Assembly (NCBI RefSeq): GCF_021023085.1
Contig: NZ_PGCK01000011.1
Coordinates: 1 to 64,000 of the forward strand
Direction: 5' to 3'
Length of the DNA: 64,000 nt
Source of the DNA: Methanooceanicella nereidis
GTDB lineage: Archaea; Halobacteriota; Methanocellia; Methanocellales; Methanocellaceae
Part shown: positions 1-8,798 of the stretch, in pieces
How positions within the stretch are numbered: the first letter of the stretch is position 1
Layout of the letters: each line of letters opens with the position of its first letter
Position numbers and translations under genes: made by a program
Notes under the pieces: model-generated
What the model was told of the DNA's origin: nothing
What the model saw: only the letters and a program-made list of their open reading frames with translations
Databases searched by the model: none

Positions 1-135
1 ATCGAGTGCATGATGCCCGGATTCGCCACCAAGGGAACCCAGGAACTGGAGATCGACGGCAAAAAGTACGCGTTCAACGTACTCACCGGCGACCGCGCAG
101 AAGGCGGCAAAGGCACACTATACGTGATTGCATAA
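1..135 (+). CDS. C-terminal end of an unidentified protein (5' end outside window)
   Basis: The first reading frame is open from base 1 to TAA at 133-135 and gives the last 44 residues of a protein starting left of the window. The tail reads as compact β-rich sequence with EIDGKKYAFNVLTGDRAEGG followed by KGTLYVIA. It is clearly more GC-rich than the AT-rich spacer that follows, which supports coding. I do not recognise the family from this fragment, and no function is assigned. Confidence 0.6.
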   Translation: MECMMPGFATKGTQELEIDGKKYAFNVLTGDRAEGGKGTLYVIA

Positions 136-257
136 AACTATCGAAATTAAAAAAATTGAACATCTCTATATGGGATGTTCAACCCTTTTATTTTAAAGAA
201 TTTAGAACAATACATCCTATCTGTAGATTTACTAAATTCAGGATAATTAAAAAGTAT

Positions 258-722
258 CTACTTTTTCAGCGGAAGCAGTATAAGTGTTTTCAGATCTTCC
301 AGGCTAACTTCCATAGGACTGTTGTAGTACATCTCGTAGCTGATACCGGTAGGCACTTGCCCTTTTTCGTTCACCAGTCTCATGAGAGCTTCATAGGCTG
401 GCCGCATCTCACTGTACGGGCCTGTGTACATACATGTTGCGACCTTGCCTCCCGGGATCTCTCCAGGCTGGATGTCACCCCTTCCAGGCAGCTTCTTCGA
501 TACGGGGAAGCCGATCTCAACGTCCAGGTCAGACATTTCCAGATTAAAATATGCTACATATAATACACTTTCTGGCTGTTCACCGATCTCGCCCAGGTAT
601 TGGATTATAGCATGGGCGCTCTGGCCTATGACTTCTGGAAGTTTCTCCAGCGACGCCCGGGTGCGGATAGACATGGTCGGCTGTGCAGGCTGCTCTTTTA
701 TCTCACAATTGTATGATGACAT
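258..722 (-). CDS. GyrI-like / effector-binding (SOUL-type) small-molecule-binding protein
   Basis: A 154-residue protein matching the GyrI-like (AraC effector-binding) domain: paired β-α-β units, the early IRTRASLEKLPEVIGQSA segment, the central GFPVSKKLPGRGDIQPGEIP loop and the typical VATCMYTGPYSEMRPAYEAL helix start. No DNA-binding domain is attached, so it is a stand-alone ligand-binding module, in bacteria often acting on small hydrophobic cations or gyrase; here the ligand is unknown. I chose ATG at 722 rather than 734 because a TATA-like box lies only 15-24 nt upstream, which fits a leaderless transcript. A decayed second copy of this gene lies at 3736-3948 with a similar upstream promoter sequence. 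Confidence 0.75.
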   Translation of the reverse strand: MSSYNCEIKEQPAQPTMSIRTRASLEKLPEVIGQSAHAIIQYLGEIGEQPESVLYVAYFNLEMSDLDVEIGFPVSKKLPGRGDIQPGEIPGGKVATCMYTGPYSEMRPAYEALMRLVNEKGQVPTGISYEMYYNSPMEVSLEDLKTLILLPLKK

Positions 723-736
723 GATAATGAACACTC

Positions 737-746
737 TTTTATATGC
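737..746 (-). promoter_or_regulatory. TATA box of the GyrI-like gene
   Basis: On the minus strand GCATATAAAA lies 15-24 nt before the ATG at 722. Archaeal TATA boxes sit about 25 nt before the transcription start, so transcription would begin at or next to the start codon (leaderless). A near copy of this promoter stretch precedes the broken paralogue at about 3960-3972. Confidence 0.5.
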
Positions 747-903
747 ATTAACGAATATTGATTTCTTAAAGGCATATATTATATGAGCAGTGAGGATTTT
801 AAATCTTTGTAAAGTGCTTTATGAAAATATTTTTCTAACAGAGAGTAGAAGTCATTCTTTTATATGATCTATTAATTTTCTAATAATAATGTTAAAATAT
901 TCA

Positions 904-975
904 AGCCGCCGGGGTATTTGAACCATCTGTCTGCTGTTATGGATCAGCCGCTTTGCCGGGCTAAGCCACGGCGAC
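904..975 (-). pseudogene. Decayed tRNA-Thr copy
   Basis: The minus strand matches the intact tRNA-Thr(CGT) of 15337-15410 through the acceptor 5' side and D-arm (GTGGCTTAGCCCGGCAAAGC) and again at the 3' acceptor CGGCGGC. The anticodon arm has lost a base and no longer gives a 5-bp stem with a 7-nt loop, and the T-stem (GATGG against ACCCC) has three mismatches. I read it as a tRNA pseudogene, possibly a scar of an integration that duplicated the target tRNA. Confidence 0.7.
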
Positions 976-1933
976 ATACAGCGGATATTACTTCGCGTTT
1001 GTTGCCAGTATTTTTCGTGTGTATCCCAATTTTTGTATATTGGGGAAAATAAGAATATAACGGACCGGCTCTTAAAATATCGCGGCTAAAACCTATAATA
1101 AGTGATCGGAGCTTGTAAATAAGTGAGATGTAAATAGGTGTTAATTTTTGAAACTGTAAAAAAGTTATTAAACCGTTAATTTATGACGCCGATGATACCT
1201 ATTTATCGGAACTTATATGTTATTAGTTAATAGCTTAAAAATATGCCGGTAGCATGCTTATTTTCCTGAAACAACAAGTTTATATGGCTTAAGCGCCCAT
1301 ATGTTAATTGCTAACATACTGTGATAGCAGTCGAATGCGGTAAAGCAGAAGAACATGCTAAAAACAGTGAAATGTAGAGGTGTTCGGTAAAGCATTACAC
1401 GAAGATCGCAGTAAAGCTATAGAACACAGAACAACCGGTTGGATTCTGGCATCGCTGAAGAACGCTAAATGCAACAACAAAGAAGGTGTTAACCCTATAT
1501 ACACACCATTTAGTTTGTTGGATGCAGAATAGCATCTGCATGTGGTAATGGAAATAGAATACGGGCCTGCGGTGAGCCTTATATCGCCGCACTTTCTATC
1601 TAATGGCTTTTTTATTTTGTGTTTTCTATCGCCAAAGCCGGATGCTATGACTATTGTCGACGAGATAGGTTATAGAAAACCGATGGATATAAAAATATAG
1701 CTTTATCATAAGTAGCCGATAACATCACGCCTGCGGTCAGGAAGCATATTCAGGTCTAAATGCCTGCAATCGTCATCAGGAACGGAAACGATGCCCGGAC
1801 TTTGCTTTTTCGGTCTTGAAATTTAACGAATGCAAGCGTTACCAGCCCGATCATCCCCATGTGGGCTTGGTATTATAGAAGGTCAGGTTCCGGGAGACCA
1901 TGCTAAGGGTACCGGGCCTGCATTCATTTTCTC
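976..1933. other. Intergenic stretch with no supported gene
   Basis: About 960 bases without a convincing gene. Two weak coding-like relics are visible. On the plus strand about 1370-1530 is an open stretch ending in TAG. On the minus strand 1756-1866 is a short frame ending FVKFQDRKSKVRASFPF plus a hydrophobic tail, resembling the end of a membrane protein. Neither has an associated start signal, so I treat the stretch as non-coding with possible gene decay. Confidence 0.4.
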
Positions 1934-2296
1934 ATGACACTAACAGATCTTTGTGGGAAACAAGAGTTGTCAAATAATTGTAGGATCCCGTTTAAGTCTC
2001 TGCCAGAGTATATACCCGCATACGCCAATATTTATAAGAATAAAATGGAGCCTAACGTTTTGACATACATTTCAATTGTGCCTTATAATCGTGAATTATT
2101 GATAATTAAAGACATGGACGTATTCACAACCTTTTTTTGCTATGCGAAAAGACAAAAGAAAGGGCCGGTGCAACCCGATAAATTGATACCGGCAACCGTT
2201 GAAAAACCCGGCAATGACGCATCACTCTTCGAACATGACGAGGTTGTCGAAGACGATGATATACTGCCGATCACAAACATAGGCTTCCGTTATTAA
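1934..2296 (+). CDS. Hypothetical protein (120 aa)
   Basis: An open frame from ATG 1934 to TAA 2296. The protein has no recognised domain. The first ~60 residues are mixed polar/hydrophobic, and the last 25 are acidic with a run HDEVVEDDD. There is no clear ribosome-binding site. It stands alone between the decayed spacer on the left and a terminator-like hairpin at 2349-2375 on the right. Gene status rests mainly on length and plausible composition, so confidence is modest; it may be a relic. Confidence 0.35.
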   Translation: MTLTDLCGKQELSNNCRIPFKSLPEYIPAYANIYKNKMEPNVLTYISIVPYNRELLIIKDMDVFTTFFCYAKRQKKGPVQPDKLIPATVEKPGNDASLFEHDEVVEDDDILPITNIGFRY

Positions 2297-2348
2297 TGAC
2301 ATACAGGTAATATAGAAGCCAGATCATTATCCGGGGTAAAAAATAGGT

Positions 2349-2375
2349 ATACGAAGAATATTCTTTTCTTCGTAT
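2349..2375. terminator. Stem-loop between convergent genes
   Basis: A perfect 10-bp inverted repeat ATACGAAGAA / TTCTTCGTAT with a 7-nt loop lies between the rightward ORF ending at 2296 and the leftward zinc-ribbon gene ending at 2430. Its position suits a bidirectional transcription end. Confidence 0.45.
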
Positions 2376-2429
2376 CACATCAGAACAGATAACATATACG
2401 CTATTTTATAGGTAAATATATTATAGGTG

Positions 2430-2600
2430 CTAATACCTGGGTTTCCTCGCTACCCTATGCTTCGGGAAGCAATCGTTACAATATACAGGCTTGCTGCCGT
2501 TAGGTCTGAAAGGTACCTGACATTCATTACCGCAATCTGAACAAGTCGCTTTATGCATTTCTCTCGGGCCGATGCTACGGCCTAAAAAATTTCCGCTCAT
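2430..2600 (-). CDS. Small CxxC-x17-CxxC zinc-ribbon protein
   Basis: A 56-residue protein, MSGNFLGRSIGPREMHKATC followed by SDCGNECQVPFRPNGSKPVY and CNDCFPKHRVARKPRY. The paired CxxC motifs bracket the conserved V-PF-P...G-KPVYC pattern of the CxxC-x17-CxxC zinc-ribbon family found as tiny proteins in Methanosarcina-type archaea. The four Cys should bind one zinc. Its role is unknown; nucleic-acid or protein binding is usual for such ribbons. The ATG at 2600 is the first in frame. A second, unrelated zinc ribbon is encoded 170 bases upstream on the same strand. Confidence 0.75.
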   Translation of the reverse strand: MSGNFLGRSIGPREMHKATCSDCGNECQVPFRPNGSKPVYCNDCFPKHRVARKPRY

Positions 2601-2772
2601 TTAACACACTCATGCAGAGGATTTCTCTGCAATATTATAATGTGAATATAATATATATACCCGGTATATGTAAGATCGGCTATAAATAGCTAATAAAAAG
2701 TCTAATAGACGGTTATTAAAAGCTCTTATATACAGTCTTCTGATGCCGTGTTTTTATTGAGCCCGGCTTCAG

Positions 2773-2910
2773 TTACCTGCGCTTTTCGAACAATTGTTCA
2801 CATTTCGGACACTTGTACTGGGCATACCTTGTCGAGCTACCGCCCTTACGCTGGCCCACATTCACATATGTTATAAAGATGCTTTCTACATCGCAATCTG
2901 GACACTTCAA
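2773..2910 (-). CDS. Small two-CxxC zinc-ribbon protein, TTG start
   Basis: A 45-residue protein beginning (M)KCPDCDVESIFITYVNVG and ending YKCPKCEQLFEKRR. The CPDC and CPKC pairs form a classic zinc ribbon, with a Gly/Ser-rich basic loop between. The TTG at 2910 is taken as the start because GAGGTGAT stands just upstream at Shine-Dalgarno spacing and no ATG exists in this frame. Function is unknown; the fold suggests a nucleic-acid or protein adaptor. It may be co-expressed with the zinc ribbon at 2430-2600. Confidence 0.7.
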   Translation of the reverse strand: MKCPDCDVESIFITYVNVGQRKGGSSTRYAQYKCPKCEQLFEKRR

Positions 2911-3128
2911 TTTATCACCTCGCTTGTTACAAAATACTCTACGATAATAAGTAACCTTGCATTGTGATTATTAAAAATTGCTACAAAAATAATATGATAG
3001 TGGTCTATTAAGCTGCATAATAGCTTGAGCTTAATTGATTTCTTGCAAATCGCGGTTATGTCCAATGTATCGAAATGATAATAGAGCTTCCACAAATAAA
3101 CATTATATCTTATTTAAAATTAAAAAGA

Positions 3129-3177
3129 GCCGACGGCGTGATTCGAACCCTTTCCTGCTTATCATGAAAAGAGCAGC
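3129..3177 (-). pseudogene. 3'-half tRNA-Thr remnant
   Basis: The minus strand ends GGGTTCGAATCACGCCGTCGGC, which is the T-loop, T-stem 3' side and acceptor 3' side of the tRNA-Thr at 15337-15410 with a few changes. The T-stem 5' side and anticodon arm no longer fit, and there is no 5' half. It is a tRNA fragment, perhaps an old integration junction. Confidence 0.55.
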
Positions 3178-3304
3178 AGTGAAGCGTTTTCATAAAATTA
3201 GCGACGAAGGTCTTTTTATTCTTTCCCAACGTTACAGAGGGAGATATCAACTGTCACTTAATCTTATATATTTGAAGGTGAAGACTTGAATTAGTGGTTG
3301 GCCT

Positions 3305-3733
3305 ATGGCTAAGAAACAGTACGATGACTATTCCGTTAAGTATGCGCTAGCCGCCCCCTGCGGTATGTATTGCGGCTTTTGCAGGGATTACCTGGCCCGT
3401 GAAAAAGGCCTGAAAAAAGGCTGCGAAGGATGCAGGATAAGAAATAAGAATTGCGCGTTCATTAAAAAGGATTGTCCGCCGCTACGGAATGGCACGATAA
3501 AGTTTTGCTACGAATGTGAATCATTCCCGTGCGATAATCTAAAAAGGCTCGATAGCAACTATACTAAAAAATGCGGATATAGCATGATAAAAAGCCTTGA
3601 GAGGATAAGGAGCGTCGGAGTGGATACGTGGCTCGGAGAGCAATGGGACGCAAGGACGTGCCCGGCCTGCGGCGGTCGTATATGCATACATGACGCTAAG
3701 TGCTTTGATTGCGGGGCACCGCTCAAAAAATGA
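3305..3733 (+). CDS. DUF3795-type cysteine-rich protein
   Basis: A 142-residue protein with the DUF3795 pattern: APCGMYCGFCRDYLA near residue 18, then GCEGCRIRNKNC, KDCPP and FCYECESFPCDNLK. A C-terminal CPACGG...KCFDCGAPLKK zinc ribbon is added. At least 15 Cys suggest iron-sulfur or zinc binding. The biochemical role of the family is not established. The ATG at 3305 follows a TATA-like cttatatatttg about 35-40 nt upstream, giving a very short leader. Its stop abuts the decayed GyrI copy on the other strand. Confidence 0.75.
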   Translation: MAKKQYDDYSVKYALAAPCGMYCGFCRDYLAREKGLKKGCEGCRIRNKNCAFIKKDCPPLRNGTIKFCYECESFPCDNLKRLDSNYTKKCGYSMIKSLERIRSVGVDTWLGEQWDARTCPACGGRICIHDAKCFDCGAPLKK

Positions 3734-3735
3734 TC

Positions 3736-3948
3736 GCCGGCTGCATTTCACTGTAGGGGCCTGTATACATACCCGTTGCGACATTGCATCCATGGTCCTC
3801 CCCGGCTGAATGTCCCCTCTTCCCGGTAGCTTTTTCTCCACGGGAAAGCCTATATCAACGTCCGGGTCAGACCAATGTCCTTGTTATAATAAGCTACGTA
3901 AAATACACTTTCCGGCTGCTCATTGTTCTAACAATAGTACGATGACAT
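3736..3948 (-). pseudogene. Broken second copy of the GyrI-like gene
   Basis: Read leftward from ATG 3948 the sequence starts MSSYYC then hits a stop, continues NNEQPESVFYVAYYN, shifts frame, gives DPDVDIGFPVEKKLPGRGD, shifts again and ends VATGMYTGPYSEMQP. Compared with the intact gene at 258-722 about 45 codons are missing after the start, apparently by recombination between the two EQP-encoding sites, and the C-terminal third is gone where the DUF3795 gene ends. Stop, two frameshifts and truncation make it a pseudogene. Confidence 0.8.
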
Positions 3949-4443
3949 GATCATTAACCCTCTTTTATATGAAATATCGATAATTGTCCTGCTTAATGGG
4001 TTTATATATTATCGATATACGGTTATGATTTTAATATGTGCTGACTGAAAAGGTTTTGATGTACCTTTACCAGTAATAAAAAATTTTATACGGAATTTTA
4101 AGAACAAGCATATATGGTCTTAAGGACATGTTTATTATTGATAGCTTCTTACGTAATTTTGAGATAAATATAGCGGGTATTTAAAAATCAGATAAATCAA
4201 CAAAAGCGGACTTGAGACTGTAGCTGGTATATTGGTCATGGTTATAGTATCGTCTATAAGATTATATTCAATGTATTCTGGAAACGGAAAATTAACGGGA
4301 TTACACGCAGGATTCAGTGCAACTGATATCACCCTTACTAACGTCATTTTCCCGGCACCAGTATTCGTGGTTTTAATTTCCGGGGTCACATAGGTGATCT
4401 TTGAAATAAAGAAGTAAACGTAACAATAATGGAGTATGATTAC
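3949..4443. other. Intergenic stretch, no supported gene
   Basis: About 495 AT-rich bases. The left edge holds the relic promoter of the GyrI pseudogene (about 3960-3972). A leftward GTG-started frame at 4135-4389 is open but has no start signal and no recognised domain, and I did not accept it. The promoter of the α/β-hydrolase gene presumably lies in the right part. Confidence 0.4.
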
Positions 4444-5739
4444 ATGAACTCATTAACTATCGAGGATTTAAAACAACATGCAATTGAATTTGTTACGGCG
4501 CTGGTAAAGAATGACTTTGCATCAGCCGTTTCCAGGTTCGATGACGTTCTAAAGAATGCGCTCCCACAAGATAAACTGAAGGATTACTGGAATACTCTGA
4601 ACAGCCAGGCAGGCTCCATTCAACAAATAACCGGTATTAGCACTGCTGAGATGCAAGGGTACCGGATCGTCTTTGTTACCTGCAAATTCGGGTGGGCTAA
4701 TATGGACGTACAGGTCGTATTTAATGATTCGGGGCTGATCAGCGGCATTAATTTCTTGCCGGCAAATGATATTTCTTCAACTACTTCCACTTATAAACCG
4801 CCTGAATATGCGGACCAGTCGGCTTTCCGCGAGTATGAAATAAATGTTGATACCGGTGAATGGACACTGCCCGGCACTATAACTATGCCTGTGGGTGACG
4901 GACCGTTTCCCGGAGTTGTGCTTGTGCATGGCTCAGGCCCAAATGACAGGGATGAGACTCTCGGCCCCAATAAGCCTTTCAAGGACCTGGCATGGGGACT
5001 GGCATCTCAAGGAGTCGCCGTACTAAGATATGAAAAGCGTACAAAGGCTCACCCGGAAAAGTTCAAGGCAGTATACGGGCAAAATTGTACGGTGAAGGAA
5101 GAGGTGATAGATGATGCGTTGTCCTCTATCAGAATATTGCGCGAGTACCCGAATGTAGACCCTGACCGTGTTTTCCTTCTGGGTCATAGCATTGGCGGCT
5201 CGATAGTCCCGCGCATAGGAAAACACGATACCGGTCTTGCCGGATTGATCATCATGGCCGGGAGTACCATTCCTATGGAGGATTCTGCACTAGCACAGGT
5301 CACATACATCTATAGCCTGTCCGGCCAGTTAACGGAACAACAAAAAGCAGACATAGAACTTTTGAAGAAGCAGGTGGAAAAAGCAAAGGACCCCGGTTTG
5401 TCCGCAGATACGCCATCGAGCGAACTGCCGCTTGGTATCCCTGCTATGTACTTAATGGATCTACACCGCTATCATCCGGCTGAAGTCGCGAAGGGGCTAT
5501 CACTTCGAATGCTGATACTTCAGGGCGGACGCGATTACCAGGTTACGCCTGAAGTAGATTTCGAAGGCTGGAAAGCCGCCTTAGCAGGCAAAGAAAATGT
5601 TACATTGAAGCTCTATCCTGAGCTGAACCATCTGTTCTTTGCCGGGGAGGGCAGATCGACCCCGCAGGAATACGATATAGAAGGCCATGTCGATGCAGAA
5701 GTGGTTCATGACATAGCCAGATGGATAATAAAGGGATAA
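4444..5739 (+). CDS. α/β-hydrolase with N-terminal DUF3887-like domain
   Basis: A 431-residue protein. Residues ~1-110 are a DUF3887-like domain (helical start, then IQQITGISTAEMQGYRIVFV), common in front of hydrolases. Residues ~150-430 are a dienelactone-hydrolase-like α/β-hydrolase with GVVLVHGSGPNDRD (oxyanion region), nucleophile elbow LGHSIGGS, a late acid region LILQGGRDYQVTP and catalytic His in PELNHLFF. It likely cleaves an ester or acyl bond; the substrate is unknown. ATG 4444 is preferred over ATG 4429 because GGAG at 4431-4434 is at proper spacing. No signal peptide is visible, and a hairpin terminator follows. Confidence 0.8.
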   Translation: MNSLTIEDLKQHAIEFVTALVKNDFASAVSRFDDVLKNALPQDKLKDYWNTLNSQAGSIQQITGISTAEMQGYRIVFVTCKFGWANMDVQVVFNDSGLISGINFLPANDISSTTSTYKPPEYADQSAFREYEINVDTGEWTLPGTITMPVGDGPFPGVVLVHGSGPNDRDETLGPNKPFKDLAWGLASQGVAVLRYEKRTKAHPEKFKAVYGQNCTVKEEVIDDALSSIRILREYPNVDPDRVFLLGHSIGGSIVPRIGKHDTGLAGLIIMAGSTIPMEDSALAQVTYIYSLSGQLTEQQKADIELLKKQVEKAKDPGLSADTPSSELPLGIPAMYLMDLHRYHPAEVAKGLSLRMLILQGGRDYQVTPEVDFEGWKAALAGKENVTLKLYPELNHLFFAGEGRSTPQEYDIEGHVDAEVVHDIARWIIKG

Positions 5740-5750
5740 TTTCAAACACC

Positions 5751-5796
5751 GGGCCATGTCGTAACCTAAAAGGTTATTTCGATGGCTCTTTTTATT
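5751..5796 (+). terminator. Hairpin terminator after the hydrolase gene
   Basis: TAACCT-AAA-AGGTTA (5762-5776) is nested inside an outer GCCAT/ATGGC pairing and followed by a T-rich run, twelve bases after the hydrolase stop codon. This is a good rho-independent-like transcription end. Confidence 0.55.
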
Positions 5797-5996
5797 ACAA
5801 ATTCAAGTAAATAGATAAGCTGGCTAATTATTTTCTATGTTTTACTGGCTAAGATATGATGACTGTCACTCATTAATGACTACTACGGGCAGCCTTTTAT
5901 TATTTTACAGCTTTTACTGCCATGATCTACGCTTTAATATGCCTGCAGCTTTGCTTTCACTATAAAAAATCGGCAACTGAGGAAATTTCGGTTCTA

Positions 5997-7349
5997 TCAG
6001 GCATCCGAAATATACTTTTCCCGTATATAAACTTCTATCGTATCATGACCCGGCTTATTCGCCACGACTTCCTCCTGAACAATATCGACCTCGTCAAGAC
6101 TGTATCCCGGTAATTCTCTGACTAATATATCGAAGAAGCATTCTACCAGGGTCCTGTATGCCTCGGTACCACAAACGATGGATGTTAATGTCAGTTCGTC
6201 ATTGAATGTGTGCGACCCGAGGACAAAATGCGGCGGATATGTCATAGGTCCCGCAGGTATCATATCCTGTATCTTGATGCCTCCGAAATCGGCTATCATG
6301 GGTTCTACTACGCCGAAATTCGAGAACGATGGCGTAGCAAAGACGGAGGAAAGAAAAGGCTCAAGGATACGCGGTATAATATGTCCCGGAGCAAAAGCCA
6401 GCTCCATTAATAATAGCTGCCCCAGTTCCTCCTGTATCGACTTATTGCTCTCCATAACGGTATGTACTCTGGCCAGCGTCTCTTCGAACGATTCTGTCTT
6501 ATTTCTGATGATCTCCGGGAAGTAACCGGCGGTAAGGCTGCATATTGCTTCGCTGCGGCCGCCGGGAATATATCTTCTAAGGTTAACCGGTACCATCAGC
6601 GGTATCGGTATGTTCTCCGGAGGATCTAAAACCTCAAATAATGCCCGGTAATAAGCCGTAAGCAGTATATCTCCCATCGTTACGCAGTGGTTCTTTGCAT
6701 AGGCTTTAATGTGAGAAAGCCGGCCCCTTCCTATACGCCTGATAAAAAACGAAGGACGTATATTGCCATTGTCAGTATCGGGAAATTCCCAGGAGGATCT
6801 TGATATTGATATACCGGTACATGACGCCAGTATCTTTTTCAGCCCGACGTGCCTTAAAACCTGAAATGAGCTCCTGCTGCCTTTGAGATTGCTGGCAGGC
6901 CTGTATTCCGGCTCTTTTTCCAGGTTGCGGTATATACTGGATAAAAGCTGGATATATTCGATAGAAGCGCCGCCATCTGCGACGATATGGCTCATTTTAA
7001 TATATAGTGTATCGAAGCCCGAGCGGAATAAGCCTACTTTGACCTGTGGTCCTTTGAACGGGTCTAAGGGCGCCAATAAATACTCGTATATACCCTTATT
7101 GTGATCTGAGTGATCGACAATATGGAACTCAAAAGCGCTCTCGAGATCCGTACAGCGCTGCCAGTAAAGGCGTAACGGCCTCTCAATGAGCCTGCAGCCG
7201 GTAACCGGCTCGGCGTCGAACGCCAGCCTTACCGCTTTTCCAAGCCGTTTCTCGTCCAGTATGCCGTTGAATCTGATGATAAAGCGGACCTGCCCGTCGC
7301 TGTATTTATTATCTATATATCCTACCAGATCGGGTGATGAGACAGGCAT
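5997..7349 (-). CDS. Condensation-domain-like acyltransferase
   Basis: A 450-residue protein of the CoA-dependent/condensation acyltransferase fold. The second half of the HHxxxDG motif is kept as MSHIVADGGAS near residue 120, followed by the typical EYIQLLSSIYR helix. The C-terminal half has the expected PLMVPVNLRRYIPGG and SNFGVVEP segments. Related proteins in methanogens and mycobacteria move acyl groups onto alcohols or amines; the substrate here is unknown. It is a single domain without carrier protein or adenylation domain. The ATG at 7349 has no ribosome site, while GGAGG lies 35-50 nt further upstream without a standard start codon in frame, so the true start is uncertain. Confidence 0.65.
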   Translation of the reverse strand: MPVSSPDLVGYIDNKYSDGQVRFIIRFNGILDEKRLGKAVRLAFDAEPVTGCRLIERPLRLYWQRCTDLESAFEFHIVDHSDHNKGIYEYLLAPLDPFKGPQVKVGLFRSGFDTLYIKMSHIVADGGASIEYIQLLSSIYRNLEKEPEYRPASNLKGSRSSFQVLRHVGLKKILASCTGISISRSSWEFPDTDNGNIRPSFFIRRIGRGRLSHIKAYAKNHCVTMGDILLTAYYRALFEVLDPPENIPIPLMVPVNLRRYIPGGRSEAICSLTAGYFPEIIRNKTESFEETLARVHTVMESNKSIQEELGQLLLMELAFAPGHIIPRILEPFLSSVFATPSFSNFGVVEPMIADFGGIKIQDMIPAGPMTYPPHFVLGSHTFNDELTLTSIVCGTEAYRTLVECFFDILVRELPGYSLDEVDIVQEEVVANKPGHDTIEVYIREKYISDA

Positions 7350-7791
7350 CTTTTCTGGTATGATATTTTCGCTTTTAATGATCCTCCAACCTCCGTAAAA
7401 TCAATAGTCTCTATATGGTAGAGACGAAACAAACCCTTGCCCAATTTGCGTATGACCGATTTTTGTATTATCTTATAATAAACATATCTTTGAAATTTTA
7501 GATAAGTGATGGGATATGAAATATATCCTTCTGTTAATCATTCTTTAATGTTAGAAAAACGTAAAAGCCGCCGGCGTACATACCCGATTTTAGATTAAAC
7601 ATCCGGGGAAGACCATGGATGTTTGCAACAAAAATATTCCGATGAGTGTTACATTTCCAGATACTATTTAATTTTGAAAATAACGCATTATTTTGTCTTT
7701 CACTTATTTTAGGCTGTTATTTATTGCATCTTTGTTGATAACTCTGATAAGTCTTTTAAAAATGGTTTAGAAATGATGAATGGTGTGACCA
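7350..7791. other. Divergent promoter region with a tRNA-derived repeat
   Basis: About 440 AT-rich bases between the divergently transcribed acyltransferase and peroxiredoxin genes. GGAGG sequences stand near 7383-7396 on the minus strand. The only other recognisable item is the 15-bp tRNA-Thr-end repeat at 7563-7577. No gene is seen. Confidence 0.5.
7563..7577 (-). repeat. 15-bp copy of the tRNA-Thr 3' end (att-like)
   Basis: AAAAGCCGCCGGCGT is identical to 15334-15348, which covers the last bases of the intact tRNA-Thr gene and four bases beyond it, in the same orientation. Such short exact repeats of a tRNA 3' end mark the far junction of elements that integrate into tRNA genes. No tRNA body is attached here. 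Confidence 0.5.
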
Positions 7792-8469
7792 GTGACAAAA
7801 AGGACCATGATCATAATAATATTCTTCATTATCGCCATAGCCTTACTGTCTATCAATATGTCTGTATCGACAGGCGATGCCACTTCGGAAATATGTATAA
7901 CATGTAAGGGAACAGGGCTGCAAACTCCTGCGCTTAAGATCAACGACCGGATACCTGATCTTGAAGCCGACTCTTACTATAATAATACATTTACCAAGGT
8001 CAGATTCGATGACTACCGGGGTAAATGGATGGTTTTTATCTTCTACCCGGCAGACTTCACCTATGTCTGTCCTACGGAGCTAGATGAAATGGCCTCCCTT
8101 TATAAGAACTTCACGGATCTTGGCGCGGAAGTATTCAGCGTCAGCCGCGACACTGCGTACGTCCACAAGGCATGGCACGACAGCGACCCCAGGATCCAGA
8201 AGATCCAGTACCCTATGATCGCAGACACTACCGGAGATATCTGTCGGGCTTTCGGTACGTATAACGAAAGCAGCGGCCTTTCGCATCGTGCAAGCTTCAT
8301 ATTCGACCCGGACGGCAACCTGAAGTCGATGGAGATATATGACGATAGCTTCGGCAGGAACACAAAAGAATTGCTTCGCAGGCTGGAAGCCGCAAAGTTC
8401 GTCCGCGAGAACCCGGGCAACTTTTGTCCGGTAAGCTGGGAGCCTGGCGAGGAAACCATCAAGGTGTAG
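7792..8469 (+). CDS. Membrane-anchored AhpC-type 2-Cys peroxiredoxin
   Basis: A 225-residue protein. An N-terminal hydrophobic helix (IIIIFFIIAIALLSI) anchors or exports it, followed by CITCKGTG and then a full AhpC/TSA domain with FYPADFTYVCPTEL (peroxidatic Cys), an Arg-containing VSRDTAYVHKAWH segment and resolving Cys in NFCPVSW. It should reduce peroxides outside or at the membrane; usual relatives are cytoplasmic. GTG 7792 is the only start after an in-frame TGA at 7786; ATG 7807 is an alternative. It stands alone. A fragment matching its 3' end occurs at 10392-10466. Confidence 0.85.
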   Translation: MTKRTMIIIIFFIIAIALLSINMSVSTGDATSEICITCKGTGLQTPALKINDRIPDLEADSYYNNTFTKVRFDDYRGKWMVFIFYPADFTYVCPTELDEMASLYKNFTDLGAEVFSVSRDTAYVHKAWHDSDPRIQKIQYPMIADTTGDICRAFGTYNESSGLSHRASFIFDPDGNLKSMEIYDDSFGRNTKELLRRLEAAKFVRENPGNFCPVSWEPGEETIKV

Positions 8470-8798
8470 CCCGATTGTTCAAGAAATATCATTTCATATT
8501 TTCTGGCCGAATCTCGTTTAACGAAATTTTAAGTTCCATGAAGCCAACAAGCGATGAATTAATCGACCTGTAATTCGTACGCCAGAATTTAAATATCCAA
8601 GTAATTACTATACCTGTTGATAGTCCCGGCATTACACAACCTGCCGATGTTTCGGGTTTTTGCATAGTTAAAAATTAATTGAAATCGCAGCAATTAATAT
8701 CTTACAAAGGGATTGCACGATATATAGTTAGTTAAGCAAAAATTATGCGAAGCTAACCAAAAGTAAGTTCTGGATATGTACGCTAAAAAAATAAAAAA
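8470..8798. other. Intergenic region between convergent genes
   Basis: 329 AT-rich bases between the ends of the peroxiredoxin and acyltransferase genes. No gene is visible. Bases ~8701-8760 resemble ~9974-10033 on the other side of the acyltransferase gene, and 8490-8530 resemble the flank of the peroxiredoxin remnant at 10466-10505. Confidence 0.45.

Noticed and set aside
1395-1592. Leftward 65-residue frame
   Set aside because: Composition rich in Phe/Cys/Tyr from AT-rich spacer, no start signal.
1359-1680. Open frame around a TAG codon, considered as a possible pyrrolysine read-through gene
   Set aside because: No ribosome site, no recognisable protein on either side and no sign of pyrrolysine genes in the window.
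4135-4389. Leftward 84-residue GTG frame between the GyrI pseudogene and hydrolase gene
   Set aside because: No start signal, no recognised domain and a frame that stays open upstream without a start; treated as chance or relic.
7349-7400. ATT or other non-standard start for the condensation-type gene using the GGAGG sequences upstream
   Set aside because: No accepted start codon at the right spacing; ATG 7349 kept with uncertainty.
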